Below the pieces are notes generated by a model. That model was not told the origin of the DNA. It ran no database searches and saw only the letters and a list, made by a program, of their open reading frames with translations. From NCBI GenBank assembly GCA_002455375.1, contig DKKR01000050.1, positions 94,247 to 115,525 on the forward strand: a stretch of 21,279 nt of DNA, given 5' to 3'. The DNA comes from Bacteroidetes bacterium UBA6661. GTDB taxonomy: Bacteria; Bacteroidota; Bacteroidia; AKYH767-A; OLB10. The position numbers and the translations under genes are program-made. This document shows, in pieces, positions 14,836 through 21,279 of the stretch. Numbering within the stretch: position 1 is the first letter of the stretch; every line of letters starts with the position of its first letter.

Positions 14836-16863
14836 CTATTCTACAGCCACACCGTTTATCATCACCCTCATAACCTGTATGTAACGCATGCTACCGGCAG
14901 CCGGGCTATAAACCGAGTTTCTTTTATCTTTCAGGTCGTCACTAATTTTTGTTGAGGTCATTTCTTCACCTACGGCATCTTCAGTAATGGTAAGTTTTCC
15001 TGTCTTGATATAATTATTTAGCTTGCCTGCATTATAAACCTTCCAGAAATTTATTACACTGCTGATTCTTCGTTTAGACAGATTCTTGTTGTAGCCACTT
15101 GCTGCCAATGGACTTGCAGATCCTCTCACAATTATTTCAATCTTATTTCCTGCATCAAGTTGCTTCAATAATAAGTCGCTGAAACGGTCAAGGTCAAGAT
15201 AGCTTTTCTTAACGACCTGATTAAAGAAGGCCGTAATTTCAGCATCAGCATTTGTGCGTTTTGATTCATCTGTTAAAACATCAACATAATTCACTCTGTA
15301 CTTTTTCTCATTTGTGAGATATGTATGGTACAAGTCAACATAATTTGCTTTTGTTGTTGTCAGCATTGTTTTTGGATTGGGCTGATCGTTTTCAAAATAT
15401 AACTTCATCGGCAACAATGGTTCTATTTGCCTGATGACTTCCTTAGTGATTGAATCTTGTGAAATGTCATTAGCAAAAGGCTCAATAGCCATTAAAGTAT
15501 CTTTCTTGACATGCTTAACCGTATCCAAATATACACCTTCATAAATATCATAACAGCAGGTTCTTGCTTTTATATAGAGTGAGCCAGGACGGTTTGATGA
15601 GAGTAAAAAATTATTGTTGCGACTGCTATAATACAAATCATTATAACTTGTATTGATCGGATAGTGAAGGTTCTCTACGTTTTGTTCCGGGACATCTGTT
15701 TTATAACTGTAAATATCAAAACCTCCAAGCCCTTTATGCCCTTCACTTGCAAAATATAAAGTTGAATGCTGATTGTCATAGAATGGTGTGATGTCATCAT
15801 CAACAGTATTAACCGGTGCACCTACATTAACAGGATTACCAAAAATAAAATCAGGCGTAATAGAACACTTCCAGATGTCTGCCTTACCCAAGCCACCGGG
15901 ACGGTCGCTAACGAAATAAAGTACATAACCCGATAGTCCATCATTTCCGATAGCAGGCATTGTAGCTGTATATCCTTTAAAATTAATGCTGTCGTTTAGT
16001 GGAAGTGGATTAGTCCAATTGCCATCTTTCTGTGTGCTGTAATACAAAGTGCACATCAATTTGTCTTTTTCACGCTGACATTGTGTGTATATCAACAATT
16101 TTCCATTTCCACTTACTGCAGAATTACATGAATGTAATCCGGGGCGATTGAGCTGTGTACTGTAATTATCAGGACTACTCCACGTATTGCGTTCATTATT
16201 GCTGATAAGCAATTTCGATATATACTTATTTTTTTTCTTCGTTTTTTTATCTTTATTCTCAAATCGAAGAGATGAATACAACATGGTTGTACTATCCAAA
16301 TATGATGGAGCAAAATCAGAATAAACAGAATTTATTTCAGTGCCTGAGTTTTGAATTGAAACCTTAGCTGTGTCCTTAAGCAACTGTTTAATGTTTTGGC
16401 AATTGTTTAATTCGCGTTTTGCTTTGTCTGTAAAATAACTATTGTCGCGTCCATACATTTGTAAATAATTATTGTAGATTGAAGCAGCCTCTTCATAATA
16501 TCCCTGGCGCTGATTCATCTCTGCCAGATAAAATGCGATTAATGGAAACTGACCCTGCTTATCTAATCCATAAGCTTTGTTATAATATTTCTGTGCATTC
16601 TCATAATCATTGTACAATCTGCATGATTCTGCCAATTTCCAGGTAATAATTAAATCTGTATTGTTGTTAGCATAAGAATTAAAATAGAAAGTGAATGCTG
16701 AATAATAATCGCCCTCTTTCATAGCCTTGTCACCTGCACGTTCATAAGCTGCCGGAGATTGCGCATGCAATTGCTGCGCAGTAAAAAACAAGCAGGCAAA
16801 CATTGCAACCCTGGCAACAACATGCCTCCTGCTGCCAAAAACAAATGTTAATAAACCGGGCAT
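14836..16863 (-). CDS. PorE-like T9SS protein: TPR, PD40/WD40-like and OmpA-like domains
   Basis: The 675-residue product has a signal peptide (1-34, ending LHAQ). TPR repeats follow (about 36-155, GDYYSAFTFYFNSY, then YYEEAASIYNNY). A PD40 beta-propeller region (about 175-430) has FVSDRPGGLGKADIW and YFASEGHKGLGGFDIY. A C-terminal OmpA-like domain (about 485-675) carries YNKNLSKRRISSV. This order is that of PorE and related OmpA proteins of the type IX secretion system, which bind peptidoglycan and associate with the PorP/SprF complex. In the OmpA motif the Asp that contacts diaminopimelate is replaced by S584 (GSASP), while R599 is kept, and the domain holds extra sequence around 500-570. 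The ATG overlaps the end of the PorP/SprF gene by 16 bp, indicating tight coupling. Confidence 0.88.
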   Translation of the reverse strand: MPGLLTFVFGSRRHVVARVAMFACLFFTAQQLHAQSPAAYERAGDKAMKEGDYYSAFTFYFNSYANNNTDLIITWKLAESCRLYNDYENAQKYYNKAYGLDKQGQFPLIAFYLAEMNQRQGYYEEAASIYNNYLQMYGRDNSYFTDKAKRELNNCQNIKQLLKDTAKVSIQNSGTEINSVYSDFAPSYLDSTTMLYSSLRFENKDKKTKKKNKYISKLLISNNERNTWSSPDNYSTQLNRPGLHSCNSAVSGNGKLLIYTQCQREKDKLMCTLYYSTQKDGNWTNPLPLNDSINFKGYTATMPAIGNDGLSGYVLYFVSDRPGGLGKADIWKCSITPDFIFGNPVNVGAPVNTVDDDITPFYDNQHSTLYFASEGHKGLGGFDIYSYKTDVPEQNVENLHYPINTSYNDLYYSSRNNNFLLSSNRPGSLYIKARTCCYDIYEGVYLDTVKHVKKDTLMAIEPFANDISQDSITKEVIRQIEPLLPMKLYFENDQPNPKTMLTTTKANYVDLYHTYLTNEKKYRVNYVDVLTDESKRTNADAEITAFFNQVVKKSYLDLDRFSDLLLKQLDAGNKIEIIVRGSASPLAASGYNKNLSKRRISSVINFWKVYNAGKLNNYIKTGKLTITEDAVGEEMTSTKISDDLKDKRNSVYSPAAGSMRYIQVMRVMINGVAVE

Positions 16864-17858
16864 GGTGGATTCTTCTTTAATGGTTTTACTTTAGTGATGA
16901 TGTAGGACAATGCAACTTCGTAAGCGCCTCTACCGTTACTTGCCCTTTTAAGATCAGAAGTATTAAAATCGTATGCAAAACCGGCATCTAAATTTCCAAT
17001 GCCGGCACCAATACGGGCAATAACGGCATCTTTATTCCTGTAAAACAGCCCTGCTGAAAATCTGAAATTTTTTAAATTATTCTCTAAAGAATGTAGCTGA
17101 ACATTAGCACCTCCATTTAATTGCGAGAATTTTCCCTGACGATAAAATAGCACTTGTGGTTGCAGAGAAATTTTTTCAGAAAGCATCAGGTTTAAAACTC
17201 CAATACCTGTGAGTCGCGTAAATAATTTTGCTTTATCATTCAGAAACGAAATATCCGGCTGATTCAGGTGGCTGGCACCGAAAACCAAATTCAAATCAGA
17301 GTTTTCACTAAAAGCATATCTATAACCGGCACCTGCATTAAGATTAAAATTGGAATAACTGCTGCGTTCGGGGTTTTCACCTGTAGGCAGATTAGGATCA
17401 AAAATATCACCATCATATTGTGAACCGAAATACAGTTCAGAAAAATTCAAGCCGTTCTGCATCCATCCCGGTTGAATGGCTAAGGTGAGCTGATGTTTTT
17501 TGTTTTCATCTAAAAAAGAATTCCAGGCAACAGAAACATCAACAATAGTAGTTTTATAATCTGCATCACCGGTAACGTCATTTTCAAATAACAAACCTGC
17601 ACTCCACCATGATTTCTTTTCATCAGTCTTTGCAATGTTCATATCAACAGATGCACCTAACGATTTGTAAGGCACTGTTACAGATTTATATTGCATGCGA
17701 TTTATTGCAGTCAGTCGGTAATCACCTTTAAAGTTTCCTGTTTGTGCTGCACTTTGATGCAGTGGTGAAAAATCAAACTGCGAAAAATGGACATCCTGCC
17801 CTGTTACATTCAAACAGAACAAACAAATTGTAATTATGCCCGACAGGATGTTTTTCAT
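16848..17858 (-). CDS. PorP/SprF family type IX secretion membrane protein
   Basis: The 336-residue product has a signal peptide (1-20, ending NVTG, then QDVHFSQF). The PorP/SprF signature follows: DVHFSQFDFSPLHQSAAQTG, then KGDYRLTAINRMQYKSV. The rest is a run of alternating amphipathic strands expected of an outer-membrane beta-barrel (for example NLNAGAGYRYAFSENSDLNL). PorP of Porphyromonas and SprF of Flavobacterium belong here; SprF is needed to secrete the type B cargo SprB. This gene starts 3 bp after the stop of a type B-sorted protein, so it is probably that protein's dedicated partner. The start is the ATG at 17858, giving a well-formed signal peptide. Confidence 0.93.
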   Translation of the reverse strand: MKNILSGIITICLFCLNVTGQDVHFSQFDFSPLHQSAAQTGNFKGDYRLTAINRMQYKSVTVPYKSLGASVDMNIAKTDEKKSWWSAGLLFENDVTGDADYKTTIVDVSVAWNSFLDENKKHQLTLAIQPGWMQNGLNFSELYFGSQYDGDIFDPNLPTGENPERSSYSNFNLNAGAGYRYAFSENSDLNLVFGASHLNQPDISFLNDKAKLFTRLTGIGVLNLMLSEKISLQPQVLFYRQGKFSQLNGGANVQLHSLENNLKNFRFSAGLFYRNKDAVIARIGAGIGNLDAGFAYDFNTSDLKRASNGRGAYEVALSYIITKVKPLKKNPPCPVY

Positions 17859-17861
17859 TAC

Positions 17862-20240
17862 TTACCGAATTACGGTTATATTACCCTTTTTAAAGAATTT
17901 CTGATTGTCATAACAAGTAGCCTCAACATAGTAAACAAACACCCCTGGTGTTACACGTTTGCCTTTATAAAAACCATCCCAACCTTGTCCCGGTTGTTTG
18001 GTCTCAAATACTTTCTCCCCCCAACGATCGTAAATACGGAATAGCAACTCTTTTATTTGTCCGCCATAAACGTAAATCTCATCATTCACACCATTGCCAT
18101 TTGGGCTGAATGAATTGGGAATATAAATTTCCGGTTCTTCGCATCGGTATTGAATCACTACAATTTTTGAAGTGTCATTAATCTTACAACCGAATGCATC
18201 TGTTATGCTAAGGATATAGTCAATATCAACAAGTGGTGTACTTACAGGATTTGCAATACTGTTGCTATTTAAATAAGTTGGTGGCTGCCAGTTGTAGATG
18301 TAGCCTGTATTTTGGGTTGCTGAAAGATTAACACTTTGTCCGCGATAAATAGTATCAATAGAAGGCACAATATTTAATGTCGCCAACGAATCAGAAAACA
18401 AAACATTTACCGTAACAGAAGAAGCTGTACAACCTTTCGAGTCTGTTACAGAAACTGTGTAGTTGCCGGCACAAAGTTGATTGAGCGAACTCGAATTTGA
18501 GCTAGTGCTCCAGACAAAGTTGTAAGGCGGTGTGCCTCCACCCGCCAATGCTGTGGCAGTGCCTATACATTGACCGCTGCAATAGTCAGGAGTTGCAGTT
18601 GCAGATAAGGTAAGTTGTGGTGGTTCAGTAATATTTAAAGAAAAATTTGAAATACATCCTGCAGAATCTGTTACTGTTCCTGAATAGGTTCCCTGACATA
18701 GATTAACAATTGTATCATTGGTTTGTCCCGGAGGATTGCTCCATAATATTGTGTATGGCCCATTATTATTTATTACTGCGACAAGGCCGGAACCGTTACA
18801 TTCGTCTTTGCAACGTACATTCTGAATGGTGGATGCCGTTGCACCCATGAATTGTGGTATGTTAATGGTTTTAGTAACTGTATCCTTACAACCGAGTGAG
18901 TTTGTAACCACTAAGGTAACCGGATAATTACCCGGTGCGCCATAGGTAATTTGTGGATGACTTATATTTGATGTTGTGCCATTACCAAAATTCCAGTTAT
19001 AGGAAAATGAAGCAGGTGCAGATGATAAAATTGTGTCGTTAAATAAGGCTACAGTTGTACATGCCTGAACGGCAGATGTAAAATCTGTTATCAGTTCTTT
19101 AGTTACTGTTACAACACCATGAATGGTGTCGGCACAACCCGGATTAAATAAAGAATAAGCAATTAACGTAACATTATATGTTCCTGTATCGGGATAGGTA
19201 TAAACAGGGTTAAATGCATTAGATGTATCATTAGTAAGATTAGGTACACCAAAATCCCAATGATAAGAAATAGCACCTATACTACCATTACTAAATGAAA
19301 CTGTATTACTTCCACAAGAAACTATTGGGTTTAAAAATGCTGCAACCACCAAAGACGGACAGGGAACTACGTTTAACTGATAATCTCTTCTTGTTTCGCC
19401 TAAGTAAACATTGTTGCGATATTCTTTTGCACAGACACCAATTACAAACTGACCTATTGTGTTTGGGGTGGCCGTAAGCACTCCTGTTATTGAATCAATA
19501 CTCAGCGGTTGAACACCCGGAGTACCATTGAGCATATTGTTCACCGTAAATGGCGGTGCAAATATTACATTACTATATGGTGGTGCAGAAAACGGTGGAA
19601 CTGGTGCCGGATCCAAGGTGTCGCCACCAACTAAGGGCGTGCATAATGAATAACGAATGGTATCATTATTAGGATCTGTAGCTGAATGGTCGAAAACAAA
19701 TGGGAAATTTAAACAAACAAAAGGTGGTGGCAGAAATTTAAAACGCGGGCTGCTGTTGTTAAAGAAACTACTTGCTCTTATTTCGCCAACATAGGTTGCA
19801 CCGGTCACATCCGGTCCAATTAAATTGTTGATGGTATTATTACGACAGCAACGCTGATAGGCTATATAGTAAACACCGGAAGAGGGTGCCAGATTAACAT
19901 TAAAAATATAGGTGGCACGCCTGTAACAAATATTTACAGGTGGGATAAAACATGGATTGTTGATTGTTGAAGGAATAAGAATAGAGTCAGGTCGAACATA
20001 AACATTCAATGCTTGCACTAAATTGTAACTTTGATCGTAAATGCCTATTGCTGCAGGATCATCAAAAGGTGGTACACCATTGGCACAGTCACGATAGATA
20101 TACATTGTGACCTGATAATTTCCATTACCAAGGTAGCTGTAAAAAATTTCTCCTCCTACAATATGCGTTGCCTTTACACTGTCTGCAAACAGAAATAAAA
20201 AATTAATAACTAAACAGAATTTCCAAAAGTGGCTTTTCAT
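17862..20240 (-). CDS. T9SS type B-sorted surface protein with PKD and SprB repeats
   Basis: A 792-residue secreted protein. Residues 1-24 are a signal peptide. Residues 25-295 form a Cys-rich N-terminal module starting THIVGGEIFYSYLG, with YIYRDC, CYRR and YQRCCRN. Two PKD domains follow (about 305-380, YHWDFG; about 385-460, YNWNFGNG), then two SprB-type repeats (about 470-540, CKDECNGSG and GTVTDSAGC; about 545-613, CSGQCIGTA and VSVTDSKGC), and an Ig-like domain (620-697). The C-terminal domain (703-792) is the gliding-motility type B sorting domain: IPNSFSPNGNGVND, FRIYDRWGEKVFE, GWDG and TPGVFVYYV. The product is expected to cross the outer membrane by T9SS and stay at the surface. It is the first gene of the operon with the PorP/SprF and PorE-like genes. 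Role beyond surface display unknown. Confidence 0.93.
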   Translation of the reverse strand: MKSHFWKFCLVINFLFLFADSVKATHIVGGEIFYSYLGNGNYQVTMYIYRDCANGVPPFDDPAAIGIYDQSYNLVQALNVYVRPDSILIPSTINNPCFIPPVNICYRRATYIFNVNLAPSSGVYYIAYQRCCRNNTINNLIGPDVTGATYVGEIRASSFFNNSSPRFKFLPPPFVCLNFPFVFDHSATDPNNDTIRYSLCTPLVGGDTLDPAPVPPFSAPPYSNVIFAPPFTVNNMLNGTPGVQPLSIDSITGVLTATPNTIGQFVIGVCAKEYRNNVYLGETRRDYQLNVVPCPSLVVAAFLNPIVSCGSNTVSFSNGSIGAISYHWDFGVPNLTNDTSNAFNPVYTYPDTGTYNVTLIAYSLFNPGCADTIHGVVTVTKELITDFTSAVQACTTVALFNDTILSSAPASFSYNWNFGNGTTSNISHPQITYGAPGNYPVTLVVTNSLGCKDTVTKTINIPQFMGATASTIQNVRCKDECNGSGLVAVINNNGPYTILWSNPPGQTNDTIVNLCQGTYSGTVTDSAGCISNFSLNITEPPQLTLSATATPDYCSGQCIGTATALAGGGTPPYNFVWSTSSNSSSLNQLCAGNYTVSVTDSKGCTASSVTVNVLFSDSLATLNIVPSIDTIYRGQSVNLSATQNTGYIYNWQPPTYLNSNSIANPVSTPLVDIDYILSITDAFGCKINDTSKIVVIQYRCEEPEIYIPNSFSPNGNGVNDEIYVYGGQIKELLFRIYDRWGEKVFETKQPGQGWDGFYKGKRVTPGVFVYYVEATCYDNQKFFKKGNITVIR
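18400..18835 (-). repeat. Two tandem SprB-type repeats in the type B-sorted protein
   Basis: The stretch encodes residues about 470-613. Each repeat has the Cys-rich opening (CKDECNGSG; CSGQCIGTA), the strand PYTILWSN or PYNFVWST, a LCQGTY or LCAGNY turn and a closing TDSxGC. Matching spacing of these marks shows two adjacent copies. Confidence 0.75.
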
Positions 20241-20257
20241 ATATGATGGAAAGGTAA

Positions 20258-20265
20258 CAAAGATA
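20258..20265 (-). promoter_or_regulatory. -7 promoter element of the T9SS cargo operon
   Basis: On the minus strand TATCTTTG matches TAnnTTTG exactly, 17 bp before the ATG at 20240. No TTTG or TTG is found at 19-21 bp upstream spacing, so only the -7 half is supported. Spacing to the start matches that of the elements at 7843 and 14785. Confidence 0.6.
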
Positions 20266-20395
20266 CTAAAATTGATTTCTAAATAATGACTACAAAATTT
20301 AAAAAATCATTGTCTTTAAACGGTAATTTTCTTGTTCTGAAAGATAGAAACTTCAATATATACTCAAAACACCTAAGACTTACTCAAGTATATTA

Positions 20396-21279
20396 CTATT
20401 TGAATTCAATAATATCAGGTTTTTTTAAATCGAAATCAACTAACTGAAAGTCTGTACTCCTAAGTGGGTTAACTCTAAACACATCTTTCCCTGAATATGG
20501 AATTGTAGGATAATATGCCAGACTTATCTGAAAACTGCTTAGTGCCAGATATTCATTTTTAATTATCATCCCAACTCCAAAAACAGAATACATTTGGCTT
20601 CTGCTAAAACCATGAAGTTGATTTCCAATGAAGCCTGCTGATGCAATGACATAAGGTCCAAACTTAAACCCCAAAAAATCATACGGAGCATAGGTTTGTG
20701 TCTGCAGAGAGATAAAAATTCGCTTGGTGCCTGAGGTGCGGCTATCGAAACCACTCATCTGATTTTCGAGCGAAACAAATTCATTAGTAATTCTGTCAAT
20801 TCCTAATGTTGCATTTGCTCTCAGGAATTGTCTAAGCCTCCACTTGCCTATTGCCATTTGTCGTGTAAAATAAACAGTCTGAATTTCAAATGCAGAATTT
20901 CTGGCATTGCCGTTATAAAAAAATGTACCGTAACGAACTAAACTGCTCAGATAACCAAAACTAAAATAATCTCCGAATGCAGCCATGGCACCGGCATACC
21001 AATTGCCTGATGAAGCTCTTTCCCTATAGCCAACTGTTAATCCATAGGTGCGGCCAATAGGAACATCTTCCTTTTGTCCGTATTTAAAAACATACCTTTC
21101 CGTAATATACTCTCTTGAAGAAAATCCAATTCCTGCAAGATAGGTATTTTGATTTTTCAATAACCCCAAAGAATCAAAACCTGCAGAGGGAAAAGAAAGA
21201 TACTGAACGCTGCTGCCTCTTAATGCAGCAATCAATCGTGTGCTGCGCTGATACACCTTATTGCCGCTTAACAAACGTA
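20396..21279 (-). CDS. Outer-membrane beta-barrel protein, N-terminus cut by window edge
   Basis: The frame runs from the right edge to a stop at 20396; at least 294 codons are present. The first possible start inside the window is a TTG at 21274, but the frame is open above it, so the true start is almost surely outside. The visible part is rich in alternating strands with aromatic residues and Gly/Ser turns (for example RYGTFFYNGNARNSAFEI and FGVGMIIKNEYLALSSFQIS), typical of a C-terminal outer-membrane barrel. I do not recognise the exact family; the pattern ERYVFKYGQKEDVPIG recalls conserved Bacteroidota barrel proteins without assigned function. The last residues (IIEFK) do not end in the aromatic residue common in barrels. 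A 155-bp gap separates it from the T9SS operon. Confidence 0.65.
   Translation of the reverse strand, partial: RLLSGNKVYQRSTRLIAALRGSSVQYLSFPSAGFDSLGLLKNQNTYLAGIGFSSREYITERYVFKYGQKEDVPIGRTYGLTVGYRERASSGNWYAGAMAAFGDYFSFGYLSSLVRYGTFFYNGNARNSAFEIQTVYFTRQMAIGKWRLRQFLRANATLGIDRITNEFVSLENQMSGFDSRTSGTKRIFISLQTQTYAPYDFLGFKFGPYVIASAGFIGNQLHGFSRSQMYSVFGVGMIIKNEYLALSSFQISLAYYPTIPYSGKDVFRVNPLRSTDFQLVDFDLKKPDIIEFK

Noticed and set aside
20358..20393. Inverted repeat ATATACT/AGTATAT with a 22-nt loop between the barrel gene and the T9SS operon
   Set aside because: The arms are seven AT-rich bases in an AT-rich gap, with no T tract or GC stem. This is expected by chance and too weak to call an operator or terminator.

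Overview
The window comes from a Bacteroidota genome, most likely a free-living member with type IX secretion (T9SS) and perhaps gliding. The evidence is threefold. There are PorP/SprF, PorE-like and type B (gliding-motility) sorting domains. The promoters carry the Bacteroidota -7 motif TAnnTTTG with little sign of Shine-Dalgarno sites. The AT-rich gaps and the families present, including a caa3-oxidase accessory cluster with two subunit III genes, fit the same phylum. I cannot fix the class or genus from sequence alone.

Region 1 (1-6494, minus strand) is one uninterrupted frame of at least 2164 codons that runs off the left edge. It is a secreted modular surface protein: signal peptide, Bacteroidota N-terminal beta domain, four closely related FnIII modules alternating with GEVED and jelly-roll modules, then Ig-like domains, a SprB repeat and a PKD/Ig-like array. 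The C-terminal sorting domain would lie outside the window. An AT-rich gap (6495-6806) follows, with a weak terminator. Next is a pair of divergent membrane-protein genes: a 329-residue polytopic protein (minus) and a 67-residue small membrane protein (plus), the latter closed by a strong intrinsic terminator.

Region 2 (8182-12226, plus strand) is a compact respiratory operon: heme O synthase (ctaB), two different cytochrome c oxidase subunit III proteins, a subunit IV, a SCO-like thioredoxin-fold protein and a DUF420/CtaM-like protein. Together these supply small subunits, heme modification and assembly functions for an aa3/caa3-type oxidase whose catalytic subunits I and II are not in the window.

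Region 3 (12237-21279, minus strand) starts at the right edge with the C-terminal part of a beta-barrel outer membrane protein. It continues with a probable T9SS operon: a 792-residue type B-sorted surface protein, a PorP/SprF-family protein 3 bp downstream, and an overlapping PorE-like TPR/PD40/OmpA protein. The likely logic is that the type B protein is the cargo, PorP/SprF is its outer-membrane partner, and the OmpA-like protein links the machinery to the periplasm or cell wall. Downstream is an 842-residue soluble hybrid sensor kinase (TPR, HisKA, degenerate ATPase, receiver, Hpt) with its own promoter motif. Its 3' end faces the oxidase operon across a 10-bp gap.

I found no tRNA or rRNA gene, CRISPR array, insertion sequence or clear pseudogene. 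No obviously new system stands out. The most unusual points are the kinase with intact phosphotransfer residues but an eroded ATP site, the SCO protein lacking its copper-binding His, the OmpA domain lacking the usual Asp, and the alternating near-identical FnIII repeats.
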